This document shows, piece by piece, positions 25,345 to 34,496 of a DNA stretch of 64,000 bases (position 1 is its first letter; every line of letters begins with the position of its first letter). This stretch comes from JAGQZY01 sp964588335 (GTDB lineage: Bacteria; Bdellovibrionota; Bdellovibrionia; Bdellovibrionales; JAGQZY01): assembly GCA_964588335.1 (NCBI GenBank), contig CAZPOV010000003.1, positions 1 to 64,000 on the forward strand, given 5' to 3'. The notes under the pieces were generated by a model, which searched no databases, was not told where the DNA came from, and saw nothing but the letters and a program-made list of their open reading frames with translations. The translations under genes and the position numbers were made by a program.

Positions 25345-26415
25345 ATGAAACCAATCCTGACCTCGTGTTTTCTGGTCTTTTTTACGACCGTCGGATTTGG
25401 CCAATCCCTGGGCATGCAAGGTTCCTACATTCTTGATAACCACTGGATCACTCTTTCCCAAAACGGCCAGCAGTTTCTGACAATCGGAAGCTTACTGATT
25501 GAAGGCGGGCGTCGGGTTCAAGGTTTTGAGGTTCGCTACTCGGTGTTGGGAAGTCATGGTGGCCACTCCCCCAGTCGCGATATCGGCGACGGGCAAATTG
25601 TATCGAATATCGATACCGAAGGTGTTGAGTCTTTTAAAATCTATGAGCTCTATGTTGCCAAGAAAGTGCGCGGTCTGGAAGTGTCTTTAGGTTGGAGAGA
25701 CTTATCAACTCGTTACAACGTCACCGACTCGGCTTTGCTGTTTGTGAATTCGTCCTTTGGTACGACGGCCGAATGGGGGGCCACAGGCTTTCGAGGACCT
25801 TCGATTTATCCACAAATATCTTTGGGAGCCCATGCCTGGCTGTGGCTCACACCCAACCTTTATTTTGGGGCGGCGGTTGTTGATCCGCTCACACCAGAAA
25901 ATTATTATCCCAAACAATTGCAAACCCATGTCCTTCTTAACGAGAGCAATCACATGGCGGTGTCTGAGGTGGGATACAAGAAACCCAAGAGTTTTCATAT
26001 CGCATTCGGTGGTTGGAACATGGAACAAGCGCAAAGATTGTCTCGACCTCGATTTCAGCAGGCGGGAGTGTATGCAATGGTTTCTGCCAGTATCGCCAAT
26101 AAATACCATCCTTTTCTACGCTACGGCCATGGCAGTGAACGTCCGGGATTGATTTACGCCAATCGGGTGGCAGGGGTGAACATTCAGAATGCCTTTTCAA
26201 AAAAGCGCGACAACGACTTGGGACTGGGCTACACGTCGGCTTATTTGAAAGGAATCAAGACGCCAGAGGAAATTTATGAAATGATTTACCGATATCATTA
26301 CACCCAAAAACTCAGTCTGGCTTTAAGCAGCCAGTGGGTTATTAACCCTTTTTTTTCGAATCAGGATGGACAAGTTCTGACTCTTCGAATTCAAATCCGC
26401 AGCCCCAAGAGCTAA
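25345..26415 (+). CDS. OprB-like outer-membrane porin
   Basis: The 356-aa product has a signal peptide (cleavage after G-F-G, about residue 19) and alternating amphipathic strands. The final 60 residues match carbohydrate-selective OprB porins: L-G-L-G-Y-T-S-A-Y-L, E-E-I-Y-E-M-I-Y-R-Y-H-Y-T, L-S-L-A-L-S-S-Q-W-V-I-N-P and L-T-L-R-I-Q-I-R. It lies 10 nt behind the ABC permease and may be part of the same transcript, which would pair an inner-membrane exporter with an outer-membrane channel. Substrate is inferred only from the family. Confidence 0.8.
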   Translation: MKPILTSCFLVFFTTVGFGQSLGMQGSYILDNHWITLSQNGQQFLTIGSLLIEGGRRVQGFEVRYSVLGSHGGHSPSRDIGDGQIVSNIDTEGVESFKIYELYVAKKVRGLEVSLGWRDLSTRYNVTDSALLFVNSSFGTTAEWGATGFRGPSIYPQISLGAHAWLWLTPNLYFGAAVVDPLTPENYYPKQLQTHVLLNESNHMAVSEVGYKKPKSFHIAFGGWNMEQAQRLSRPRFQQAGVYAMVSASIANKYHPFLRYGHGSERPGLIYANRVAGVNIQNAFSKKRDNDLGLGYTSAYLKGIKTPEEIYEMIYRYHYTQKLSLALSSQWVINPFFSNQDGQVLTLRIQIRSPKS

Positions 26416-26435
26416 GCCTGAACAAGACAGGCTTA
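26413..26435 (+). terminator. Hairpin after the OprB-like gene
   Basis: TAAGCCTG (26413-26420) and CAGGCTTA (26428-26435) form a perfect 8-bp stem with a 7-nt loop; the stop codon is part of the left arm. The following tail is A-rich rather than T-rich, so termination efficiency is uncertain. It would end the prfC-ABC-porin transcript. Confidence 0.55.
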
Positions 26436-26653
26436 AACTAAAAAGGCAGGGCGCACTGCCAAGTCGAGCTCTTTACGGAAAGAGACGGCCTTTCTGAAAG
26501 GTGTTGAAGCTTTAAACATCAGTCATTAAAAGCAGTTAAAGCCAAATTGTGGGCGACACCTGTCAATTCTTTAAACACTCAAAAAGGCTGTAGGAGCCAT
26601 ACACAGGGGCCTATTCTTGCAACTAAAAAAAAGGACGGATGGAGGTTAAATTC

Positions 26654-27802
26654 ATGCAAATTTATAAAATCATTTTATCAGCGGCGATAATGATCCCCTT
26701 AAATACCGCTTGGGCGGAGCGAACGGCCACGCGTGCGGAGTTGATCGCCTTATGCAATGGTACAGCTCCCAGCGGATTGCGTGTGGTTAGCAATCCTGAT
26801 GTCTTGCAAGCGGCATGTGCTCAACTCAGAGCCTCTGGAACTCCTGCTGCCGAGGCCGTCAGTCCCGGTGCGGTGACCGAAACCGCTGTTTTTCCAGCTT
26901 TGGCTGATGCCGCTTCAGTGCAACAATCCGTTGCAGCCTCTGCGGCGCCGGTGGCCTCATCGGGGGTGGCGGCTGATCCGAGCAATCCTTGTTCTGACCC
27001 CGCATTGACCGCCTATATTCCTCCACGACAAACCCAAGGCATCCCGAGTTTTTCAAACAACATGGGAACAGGGCGCGATAACCAAATTGCTCAGGCCGTG
27101 CGGAGCGGTAATATACCGGATTTTTTAAGAAACCTTCGCCCTGTCACCGTCAATGCGAACTCTTGCATGGGATCGTCAAGTGCCATCACTTTTTGTGTGA
27201 TGCCAGACTATCTTTCTGTTGGGGATAATCAAAATTATATTCACACCCCAGTTGGTATTGATGCTGCAACACAAATGGCGGGAGAGATGGGTTTCTTTTT
27301 GCCGACGACCCGAATGGTGGATGCCATTTATAGTCAAGGCCAAGCCCGCGTCGCACCATCGACAAGAACACCTAACGCCTCAATGACCACGACCTCCGTT
27401 TTCACTGAACACAGTCGCTCCGTACAAAGGCAGTTCGATGGCCGCGAGAATTTGTTGCGAGTCGGTCACAAGAAAGATGTGGTTATGACCAATCGGACGG
27501 GTGGGGTTCCCATCTATGGATGGCATCGGCCTGGAGGTTCGGCGATTCAAAGTCTTTATCTTGGTCACCAAAACGATTACTCCGACTACAGTCATGGGAT
27601 CCGAATGGTCAGCCAGCAGGCTTTTGTTAATGGCCAGAGGTATGCTTTAGCCGACCTGTTAAGAGACCCACAATGCAGTCAAGCGCTCTCCAGTGAAGGA
27701 TCAATCTCAGCTCAAACTTTGGCTCGTTATCCTGATCCGGTGGATGCTCCCGCAGCAAGTCCTCGTCCTGCGGGTGGTGAGTCCCAGCCGAATGTAAGAT
27801 AA
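26654..27802 (+). CDS. Secreted protein with Y-S-H-G-I-R motif, function unknown
   Basis: Start ATG 26654 follows GGAGG by 8 nt; an ATG 15 nt upstream is the alternative. The 382-aa product has a signal peptide (cleavage after N-T-A-W-A). Residues about 75-125 are an Ala/Val/Ser-rich linker. The C-terminal half (about 225-345) carries ordered motifs: H-K-K-D-V-V-M-T-N, V-P-I-Y-G-W-H-R, I-Q-S-L-Y-L-G-H and S-D-Y-S-H-G-I-R-M-V, with His and Lys residues that could form an active site. I believe similar motif series occur in other secreted uncharacterised proteins. Probably a secreted enzyme, reaction unknown. Confidence 0.65.
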   Translation: MQIYKIILSAAIMIPLNTAWAERTATRAELIALCNGTAPSGLRVVSNPDVLQAACAQLRASGTPAAEAVSPGAVTETAVFPALADAASVQQSVAASAAPVASSGVAADPSNPCSDPALTAYIPPRQTQGIPSFSNNMGTGRDNQIAQAVRSGNIPDFLRNLRPVTVNANSCMGSSSAITFCVMPDYLSVGDNQNYIHTPVGIDAATQMAGEMGFFLPTTRMVDAIYSQGQARVAPSTRTPNASMTTTSVFTEHSRSVQRQFDGRENLLRVGHKKDVVMTNRTGGVPIYGWHRPGGSAIQSLYLGHQNDYSDYSHGIRMVSQQAFVNGQRYALADLLRDPQCSQALSSEGSISAQTLARYPDPVDAPAASPRPAGGESQPNVR

Positions 27803-27997
27803 AAATCTTTTCGAGACGCTGTTTGTTTCTAATTTTTCAGATGTGAAGAGCTTCGACACCTGTTTAAACTTCTTCCGACAATTTACGCCAGCGTCGTTGA
27901 ATGCCCTGAGAGAGCTTTGAATGGCTTGTGAGGCGGGCTGTTCTGGCATTTCTGTTGCATTTTACTAAGGTAGTTGTTTTACAACTAAGGAGTCTTC

Positions 27998-28852
27998 ATG
28001 TTTCGTTTGCTAGTCATTTCACTCAGTTTTGTTTGCTCATCGGCTTTTGCCGCTGACAATATTACGACGATCTTTGCCGATGGTCAGTTTACTGCCAGCC
28101 CCTACGGAGTGGCTTTGGCACGGGAGTGTATGAATCCCAGTAGTATTCGCGACGCCAGACAGGTTCAAATTTTTGCCAATCCGGCGGGGCATACGGATCA
28201 CATGCTTCATGACATCAGTCTACCTGTTTCAGATAGTGGCCAAGCCTTTGTTCACCGGATCGTCGCCAATCGTGATGGTGACGGGGTTGATATCAATGGA
28301 CCAGGCCGAACTGAAAACACCCATCCTCGTCGCTATTTTCAAAGAGCCTTGGAACTTGAAGATGTGAATCGTGTGATGATTTTCTTAGGAATCAATGAAA
28401 TTAACAGTCGCAATGAAAATTGGACCCGGTTGGCCCAACAGGTTCGTGAAGCTGGCAAGCAGTGTGTGGTTTCACTCCCAACGTTAACATCCAACACGGC
28501 GATGAACCAAAGAGTTCTGGCTTACAATCGCTATGTTTCACACCAGCTTGAAAACTCCAATTGCCGTATCGTCGATACCAGTAACACATTAGAGGAAGAT
28601 CCAGAGCAGCATGTTTTATTTCAAACCGACGGAAACGGTATCCATATTTTATCGAGCAGTGCCGGATCGGCCGCCCGAGCCACTTGTCGAGCCTTTGCCG
28701 AAACCTTTTCTGGACCTGAGGCTTTGGATCCACAGGATGAGCCTGAGTTAGAAGATGCGCCGCGAGAAGAGAATCCTGCTCCCACTCCCGGTATCAACTT
28801 CGAAAATATAGATACCGACGATCTACCATTTTTAGCCCCTTCAGAGATGTAG
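27998..28852 (+). CDS. Exported SGNH-hydrolase-like protein with degenerate nucleophile block
   Basis: The 284-aa product has a signal peptide (cleavage after A-F-A) and an overall SGNH/GDSL layout. A block-III-like motif F-L-G-I-N-E-I-N and the Asp-His block V-like D-G-N-G-I-H-I-L are present, with an A-Y-N-R-Y-V helix between them as in SGNH enzymes. The N-terminal block I, normally G-D-S, reads F-A-D-G-Q-F, so the catalytic Ser is missing from its usual place. The protein ends in an acidic, Pro-rich tail of about 45 residues. It may bind carbohydrate esters without cleaving them, or use another nucleophile. Confidence 0.6.
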   Translation: MFRLLVISLSFVCSSAFAADNITTIFADGQFTASPYGVALARECMNPSSIRDARQVQIFANPAGHTDHMLHDISLPVSDSGQAFVHRIVANRDGDGVDINGPGRTENTHPRRYFQRALELEDVNRVMIFLGINEINSRNENWTRLAQQVREAGKQCVVSLPTLTSNTAMNQRVLAYNRYVSHQLENSNCRIVDTSNTLEEDPEQHVLFQTDGNGIHILSSSAGSAARATCRAFAETFSGPEALDPQDEPELEDAPREENPAPTPGINFENIDTDDLPFLAPSEM

Positions 28853-29108
28853 GCCAAAGACTGATTTTTGTTGTAAACAAAAGTCAGTCAAAAAACCTTT
28901 CGGTGTTTTCAAAAAAACTGACTCCGCGGGTCGAGAGCTTCGTCACGTTTTGGTTTTTTTTCTCTATTCATAAAAAATGACCTTTCATTTTTTCAGGTGG
29001 TAACGAAACGAAGTTTGTAATTTTGCACTTTGACCAGCGACGCCGGCATTGGCTATCTCCATTTTCACAAAACAAGTTTTCTAAAACTTTAAAAAAAGGG
29101 GAGATAAA

Positions 29109-29513
29109 ATGAAAAAATATTTATTCGCTATTGTGGCTGTAGCCACATTTGTTGGGACAGCTAACGCTCAATACTATTCGTGGACCGATTTCGACAAAAC
29201 TCAAGTCCGATACAAGTTGTCCGGTTATGCAACACCTGAAGCAGCGCAAACGGCGGCCGTGGCTTCGATGCAAAACCTTTTGAATGGTGTTTTACCACAG
29301 GTTCGTATGACTCAGAGCAATCGTGACGAGTGTCGCGATGTGAACTCAAGCCGCTCGAAAAATGCCATCAGTGACTACATCGAGCGTCGCGGTCAATACT
29401 CAGGTGTTAAAGCCTACGGGTTCACTTTGTCAGAAAGCTTTGATGTGAACGGTAATCCAAGCTACGGAGCTGACGTAAAAGCCCAAATTCCTTGCTTAGA
29501 TAAGGACGCATAA
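29109..29513 (+). CDS. Small exported protein of unknown function
   Basis: A 134-aa protein with an excellent signal peptide (M-K-K-Y-L-F-A-I-V-A-V-A-T-F-V, cleavage after A-N-A). GGGGAG lies 5 nt before the ATG. The mature protein is Tyr-, Asn- and Ser-rich with two Cys (D-E-C-R and I-P-C-L), which could form a disulphide. The long leader and the strong hairpin after it suggest a separately and perhaps highly expressed gene. No family recognised. Confidence 0.75.
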   Translation: MKKYLFAIVAVATFVGTANAQYYSWTDFDKTQVRYKLSGYATPEAAQTAAVASMQNLLNGVLPQVRMTQSNRDECRDVNSSRSKNAISDYIERRGQYSGVKAYGFTLSESFDVNGNPSYGADVKAQIPCLDKDA

Positions 29514-29543
29514 GACTTTACTTTCCTACTGATGTTTGTGCTT

Positions 29544-29563
29544 CCGGGTCCCTAGGGGCCCGG
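29544..29563 (+). terminator. Rho-independent-type hairpin after the 29109 gene
   Basis: CCGGGTCC and GGGGCCCGG form an 8-bp stem (one G-T pair) around a 4-nt loop, followed by ATTCTATTATTTG. The T-tract is interrupted. Confidence 0.65.
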
Positions 29564-29636
29564 ATTCTATTATTTGTACTGTTGTCGTGAGCCCCAATAT
29601 TTGAATAAACCAACAAGACCTTTTGAATTTCTATTA

Positions 29637-29861
29637 ATGTCTGAGTCTCCCCACCGAGGTAATCTTAATTTTTATTTGATTAAGGTGATTTTTTGGGTTG
29701 GATTTAGAAAAAGACAATCAAGCGTAACCATTTTTTGGGATGGTGCCCGCTTCAGGGTTTCCGTTAATCGCCAAAAAAAATCCCTTCCTATTGAGCCTTC
29801 AATCAGCCTTGATCAAGCCATCGTCGGTTTTGTTGGAGGATTGACGAGGCGCTTTTATTAA
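29637..29861 (+). CDS. Possible small basic protein
   Basis: A 74-codon frame from ATG 29637 (M-S-E-S-P-H-R-G-N) with a hydrophobic centre (I-K-V-I-F-W-V-G-F) and strands T-I-F-W-D-G-A-R-F-R-V-S-V. The frame is open from 29574. No Shine-Dalgarno is visible and no homologue comes to mind; it is included because it fills an otherwise empty 390-nt gap. Confidence 0.3.
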   Translation: MSESPHRGNLNFYLIKVIFWVGFRKRQSSVTIFWDGARFRVSVNRQKKSLPIEPSISLDQAIVGFVGGLTRRFY

Positions 29862-29928
29862 AAGCGGCGACGTGTTTATAATTGAATGGGATACTCAGGG
29901 TTGCAAAAAAGAGAGGGGTTGAAAAGGC

Positions 29929-30783
29929 ATGAATTCAATTTTCACTACAGTCCAAAAGGTTTTTGCCGGTTTTAGTAAAGATGAGATATTCACTCGTTCC
30001 GCAGCGTTGGCTTTTTACACCACTTCCTCTTTGGGGCCATTGGCGGTTCTGGCGGTTTTTTTTCTTAGTATTTTGGACCTGGATCTGCAAGACAGTATTG
30101 TCGATCAAGTTCAGGGTCTTCTGGGGACTGAAAGTGCGACGGTCTTTCAATCTGTATTGGACTCGGCCAATAAAAGGCCGGACCTGTCGTCCTTCAGTGG
30201 GTGGGTGGGCGCCGGAACCTTGGTGTTTTCTGCAAGTTTAATATTTGCCCAGATACAAACCACGTTGAATCAAATATTTGAAGCTCACGATGTTCAAGAG
30301 CCAAATCCCGAGCAGTCTTGGGGACAGATGCTGCAAGGTCTGATCGTTGATCGCTTGGTTTCTATTGGCGTTTTGTTGGCGATTTTGTTTATCTCGGTGG
30401 TTTCTTTACTTTTGTCATCGTCTCTGGCCTATTTGGTTCCGAAAGGGGAGACGTTTTTATCTTATACAATCAACGAAGTTGTGAGCCTTTTTATTTTCAC
30501 CATGGTGTTTGCAGTGATCTTTAAATGGATGCCCGACCGAAGATTGAATCTTAAAGACACTCTGATCGGCGCCAGTGTGACCGCCTTACTTTTTGAAATC
30601 GGCAAATTTGGAATTGGTTTGTACATTGGACACAGTGCCATCGGTTCTGCGTTTGGAGCCGCCGGCTCCTTAGTTGTGCTATTGGTTTGGGTTTATTACT
30701 CGTCCTTAATCATGTTTCTTGGTGCCGAGGTGTGTTGGGTGACATTGTTAGCCAATCAACACAACAGATCTCAACAAAAATAG
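29929..30783 (+). CDS. YihY/BrkB-family inner-membrane protein
   Basis: The 284-aa protein has the family opening R-S-A-A-L-A-F-Y-T-T-S-S-L-G-P-L and about six membrane segments (35-55, 90-110, 135-160, 175-200, 210-235, 245-265). The C-terminal motif F-G-A-A-G-S-L-V-V-L-L-V-W-V-Y-Y-S and L-G-A-E-V are diagnostic. The family was once called ribonuclease BN by mistake; its real role, perhaps membrane transport, is unknown. It is convergent with the GT87-like gene. Confidence 0.92.
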   Translation: MNSIFTTVQKVFAGFSKDEIFTRSAALAFYTTSSLGPLAVLAVFFLSILDLDLQDSIVDQVQGLLGTESATVFQSVLDSANKRPDLSSFSGWVGAGTLVFSASLIFAQIQTTLNQIFEAHDVQEPNPEQSWGQMLQGLIVDRLVSIGVLLAILFISVVSLLLSSSLAYLVPKGETFLSYTINEVVSLFIFTMVFAVIFKWMPDRRLNLKDTLIGASVTALLFEIGKFGIGLYIGHSAIGSAFGAAGSLVVLLVWVYYSSLIMFLGAEVCWVTLLANQHNRSQQK

Positions 30784-30810
30784 TTGCAGGCCAATAAATA
30801 AGGTTCTGGC

Positions 30811-31986
30811 TCACTTGTGCTGGGTTTGAGCTTGAGCCTCGTTGGTTCGAAGAGAGTCGGCGTGGGTCTTGCCAATCTGAAAAAGGCAAATTGGATAGAG
30901 GAACAAAAATGGCCAAACCTTGACGGCATAAACATCAAAAACCGACTGTTTGTAGGCCTTGAAAAGATCCGAGTAAAGAACAGACACGCAGGTCAGTGTG
31001 AAGATAATCAAGAGCCAGCGTAATTTTTTATTGGCAAAGAATGTAACATGAATGCCAAAAGCCATCATTGCGATGATAAAAGTGGGGCTTTCCGACTTAT
31101 GATTAAAAACCACCATAAAATAACAAACCGCAATCAATCCTAACAGGCGTCCTGAGGCCGGGCTGTTACGAAAAACTGCGAAAGTTCCCAGCAAACTGAT
31201 GGCTCCTAAAATTTGAAAGGGTAGATTGTTGAAATTCAGTCCGCTGAATCCGTAAACCACGCCCATCAAGGAGAACCCGTGGGACTGGGCCGCATCCATT
31301 TTCAAAAGTCTTAGCCATTCTTGATATTGAAATATCAATGAGTTCCAGCTCACTACCACCAGTGGTAATGCAACCAAAAACAAAGTGACAGCAGATAACA
31401 TCAAAAGGTTTTTGCATAGAAATTTTGGGCGGCGCCAGCTGTAGTGGAAGAAGATAAATAGGCTGCCGGCCACGATACCAAAAATCTTTATAAAAAAAGA
31501 TCCTAAAAGTGAAAGACTGGATTTTAAAGTTTCCTCACTCTCTAAATAAACCCAAAACAGCATGAGCATTGAAACCAAGTGAATGTTGCTTTGAAAACCC
31601 TGAGTTGAGCCAATGAACTCAGGCAAACTGATCCAGAAAACACCCTGGCGTTGCGAGTTGGTTAGCGGCAGTTTGATTAAGGCAAAGATGAAGAGTAAGG
31701 CGCCAATAAGGTTCCAAAGGGTCGCTCCCAACCAAGGTGGAACAATGGCTAAAGGAGCCATGAACAGAGCGAAGGTCGGAGAGTATTTAAACAAGTCATG
31801 GTGTTCGTTGGGGTAGTGGATGTACAAGCTTGTTCCCTCGATCAGGTGATCGAAGGCGGCCCGAAAAATCAACCAATTGTTCATGTGAGCTTTGAAAGCG
31901 GTAAATAATGAAAGGCTGACCGATAGAACAATTAGAAATAAAAATGTTTTTTTAAGCTGTTTAAAAACCGCGAGAGTGCTTTGCAT
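30811..31986 (-). CDS. GT87-like polyprenol-linked glycosyltransferase (membrane protein)
   Basis: The start at ATG 31986 lies 1 nt after the stop of the upstream reductase gene, so translation is probably coupled. The 391-aa protein has about nine membrane segments and the DUF2029/GT87 layout: a first helix, then a periplasmic segment N-W-L-I-F-R-A-A-F-D-H-L-I-E-G-T-S-L-Y and H-H-D-L-F-K-Y-S-P-T-F-A-L-F-M-A-P-L-A. The Asp and the F-K-Y-S-P-x-F motif are typical. Such enzymes add sugars from polyprenyl phosphates to envelope glycans or lipids. Acceptor unknown. Confidence 0.8.
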   Translation of the reverse strand: MQSTLAVFKQLKKTFLFLIVLSVSLSLFTAFKAHMNNWLIFRAAFDHLIEGTSLYIHYPNEHHDLFKYSPTFALFMAPLAIVPPWLGATLWNLIGALLFIFALIKLPLTNSQRQGVFWISLPEFIGSTQGFQSNIHLVSMLMLFWVYLESEETLKSSLSLLGSFFIKIFGIVAGSLFIFFHYSWRRPKFLCKNLLMLSAVTLFLVALPLVVVSWNSLIFQYQEWLRLLKMDAAQSHGFSLMGVVYGFSGLNFNNLPFQILGAISLLGTFAVFRNSPASGRLLGLIAVCYFMVVFNHKSESPTFIIAMMAFGIHVTFFANKKLRWLLIIFTLTCVSVLYSDLFKAYKQSVFDVYAVKVWPFLFLYPICLFQIGKTHADSLRTNEAQAQTQHK

Positions 31987-31987
31987 T

Positions 31988-32998
31988 TTATGCCAATCGA
32001 ACCAGGATACGTCCCAAATGTTCGCCGGCGATGATAGATTGCGCGGCCTCCGGCAGTTCATCCATGGTGATCTCTCGGCTGAGCATATGATCAAGATTTT
32101 TAGGTTTCATTTCGCCGGAAATTTTCTGCCAAATTTGTTGGCGTAACTTTTGCGGGCAATTGTTAGAACTGACTCCCAGCAAATTCACTCCACGCAGGAT
32201 AAAGGGGAAGACAGTGGTGTCTAATTTTTCGCTTTTTGCTAAACCGATGCTGCCCACTGAACCCCAGAGATCAATCCGCGGCAGAATGTAGGATAAGTAT
32301 TCGCCTCCGACATTGTCGATGGCGCCGGCCCATTTGACGGAGTCCAAGGGGGCTGTTGAAAAATCAAAGTCGGAAACGTCGGTGACTTTCGCAGCACCAC
32401 AAGCATAAAGCCATTCGCTGTGTTCTTGGCGACGGGTCCAGGCCTCGGTTTCATAACCCAATTGATTAAGGAAACTAAGGGCCAGGGATCCCACTCCACC
32501 GGTGGCGCCAGTGACCAAAACTTCGCCTTTTTCAGGGCGCAATCCGTTGTGTTCCATTTGATGAATCGCAAGTGCGGCCGTAAACCCGGCGGTGCCAAAG
32601 ATCATGGCCTCTTGGGCGGAAAGGTCATTGGGGCGGTGAATGACGATATCAGCCGGCACGCGAAGATACTGTGAGTAGCCGCCACAGTGCTTCTCGCCAA
32701 GATTGGCGCCATTGATCAAAACCGGGTCGCCTTCTTTGAAGTTTTTGTTTTGGCTTTCCACCACCGTTCCAGAAACGTCGATACCTGGGATCAGGGGAAG
32801 CTGGCGAAGGATTTTGCCTTTGCCGGTCAGAGCCAAGGCATCCTTGTAATTGATGCCCGAGTATTCGGCTTTGATGATGACGTCACCGGCGGTGAGCTCA
32901 TCAATACGGGTCTCACGGACCTCAGAACGAATCTCTTTGAATTGGTTGGGATCACTGTCGGGGGTGTCGGCCCAAAGGGCTTTGAATGATTTTTCCAT
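31988..32998 (-). CDS. YhdH/AcuI-family NADPH-dependent reductase (acrylyl-CoA reductase-like)
   Basis: A 336-aa zinc-independent medium-chain dehydrogenase. Typical family motifs: S-G-I-N-Y-K-D-A-L-A, P-L-I-P-G-I-D-V-S-G-T-V, G-T-A-G-F-T-A-A-L-A-I, and the nucleotide-binding V-T-G-A-T-G-G-V-G-S-L-A. The late motif G-S-V-G-S-I-G-L-A and S-N-N-C-P also fit YhdH. Such enzymes reduce acrylyl-CoA or quinone-type substrates with NADPH. It precedes and is coupled to the GT87-like gene and is divergent from ffh across 73 nt. Confidence 0.92.
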   Translation of the reverse strand: MEKSFKALWADTPDSDPNQFKEIRSEVRETRIDELTAGDVIIKAEYSGINYKDALALTGKGKILRQLPLIPGIDVSGTVVESQNKNFKEGDPVLINGANLGEKHCGGYSQYLRVPADIVIHRPNDLSAQEAMIFGTAGFTAALAIHQMEHNGLRPEKGEVLVTGATGGVGSLALSFLNQLGYETEAWTRRQEHSEWLYACGAAKVTDVSDFDFSTAPLDSVKWAGAIDNVGGEYLSYILPRIDLWGSVGSIGLAKSEKLDTTVFPFILRGVNLLGVSSNNCPQKLRQQIWQKISGEMKPKNLDHMLSREITMDELPEAAQSIIAGEHLGRILVRLA

Positions 32999-33071
32999 AT
33001 TCTAAACCTAAGGCGCCTTGCGGTTCGGGTCAATTTTCATTATGTTGAGGCCATAAAATTGGGAGCTCTCC

Positions 33072-34403
33072 ATGTTTGAAAAATTATCGGATCGTATGAC
33101 AGAAAGCCTTCGCAAGCTCTCTGGTAAGTCAAAAATCAGCGAGGCCAATGTTGAAGAAGCCATAAAAGAAGTCCGCATGAGCCTTCTTGAGGCGGATGTG
33201 AACTTCAAAGTTGTGAAGCGGTTCATCAACAACGTCAAAGACAAGGCTCTTGGCGAGCAGGTGATAAAGGGCGTCGATCCTGGGCAACAATTTACCAAAA
33301 TCGTGCACGACGAGTTGGTGGACCTGTTGGGTAATGAGGCTGTAGGGCTTGAAGTCAAAGAGCAACCCACCGTTATATTTTTGGTCGGCCTGCAGGGGGT
33401 GGGGAAAACCACCACAGCCGCCAAGTTGTCCCTTCATATTCGCAAAAAGCTTGATAAAAAACCGGCTTTGATTCCGGTGGACGTCTATCGACCGGCGGCC
33501 ATCGAGCAGCTAAAAACTTTAGGAAAGCAGATTGACGTTCCGGTTTTTAATTCTGATCCACAAATGAAGCCGCAGCAGATTTTGCAACAGGCACAGAGCT
33601 GGGCCAAGGAGCAAGAGGCCGATGTGGTGATTGTCGATACCGCCGGGCGCTTGCAATTGGATCAAGAGCTTATGAGCGAGCTGACCGACCTCAAAAAGCT
33701 GTGGAAGCCTTCTGAGGTCTTACTGGTGGCCGATGCCATGCTCGGGCAACAGTCGGTGGAAGTGGCCCATGGATTTCACGATCAAGTCGGATTAACTGGA
33801 TTGATTCTCACCAAAGTGGATGGAGATGCTCGTGGTGGAGCCGCCTTAAGTATTCGTGAAGCCATCGGCATTCCCATTAAGTTTTTGGGGGTGGGCGAGA
33901 AACAAAAAGACTTAGAGGTTTTCCATCCCGATCGTTTAGCGTCTCGTATTTTGGATATGGGCGATGTGGTGACATTGGTGGAGAAGGCCCAAGAGGTTAT
34001 CGATCAGGACGAGGCTCAAGAGGCTGCCGATCGGATGATGAAAGGGGAGTTCACCGCCGAGGATTTTCTGAAGCAGATCCGCCAAATGAAAAAGCTGGGG
34101 AGCATGGAAAGTATTATGAAAATGCTGCCAGGCATGGGTGGCATGATGAAGCAGATGAAGAACATGACCCCACCAGATGAAGAGGTGAAGAAGATTGAGG
34201 CCATCATATGTTCGATGACAGCCGAAGAGCGCCAGGACTGCCGCATCGTGAACGGCTCGCGGAAAGTGCGCATCGCCAAGGGGTCGGGGACCCGAGTTCA
34301 AGACGTGAATAAGTTCGTGAAGCAATTTCAAGAGGCCAAGAAAATGATGTCCGGATTGATGAAAATGGGCATGGGTGGCGGCTTTCCTAAGATGCCATTT
34401 TAA
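33072..34403 (+). CDS. ffh: Signal recognition particle protein Ffh
   Basis: The 443-aa SRP GTPase binds signal sequences of nascent membrane proteins and delivers ribosomes to FtsY. The N-domain (1-90) is followed by the G-domain: G-L-Q-G-V-G-K-T-T-T-A-A-K-L, D-V-Y-R-P-A-A, D-T-A-G-R-L, T-K-V-D-G-D-A-R-G-G-A. The M-domain is Met-rich (M-K-M-L-P-G-M-G-G-M-M) with the 4.5S RNA-binding S-M-T-x-x-E-R and G-S-G motifs, and ends M-G-G-G-F-P-K-M-P-F. It heads the ribosomal and RNA-modification block. Confidence 0.98.
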   Translation: MFEKLSDRMTESLRKLSGKSKISEANVEEAIKEVRMSLLEADVNFKVVKRFINNVKDKALGEQVIKGVDPGQQFTKIVHDELVDLLGNEAVGLEVKEQPTVIFLVGLQGVGKTTTAAKLSLHIRKKLDKKPALIPVDVYRPAAIEQLKTLGKQIDVPVFNSDPQMKPQQILQQAQSWAKEQEADVVIVDTAGRLQLDQELMSELTDLKKLWKPSEVLLVADAMLGQQSVEVAHGFHDQVGLTGLILTKVDGDARGGAALSIREAIGIPIKFLGVGEKQKDLEVFHPDRLASRILDMGDVVTLVEKAQEVIDQDEAQEAADRMMKGEFTAEDFLKQIRQMKKLGSMESIMKMLPGMGGMMKQMKNMTPPDEEVKKIEAIICSMTAEERQDCRIVNGSRKVRIAKGSGTRVQDVNKFVKQFQEAKKMMSGLMKMGMGGGFPKMPF

Positions 34404-34496
34404 TTGGCTTTTTCTGCAAACGCTTGTACTTAAAAAAAAGGTTGCTAAATGACTGAAAGGACAGTAACAATGTCGGATTCAATGAGAGGTGAATGA

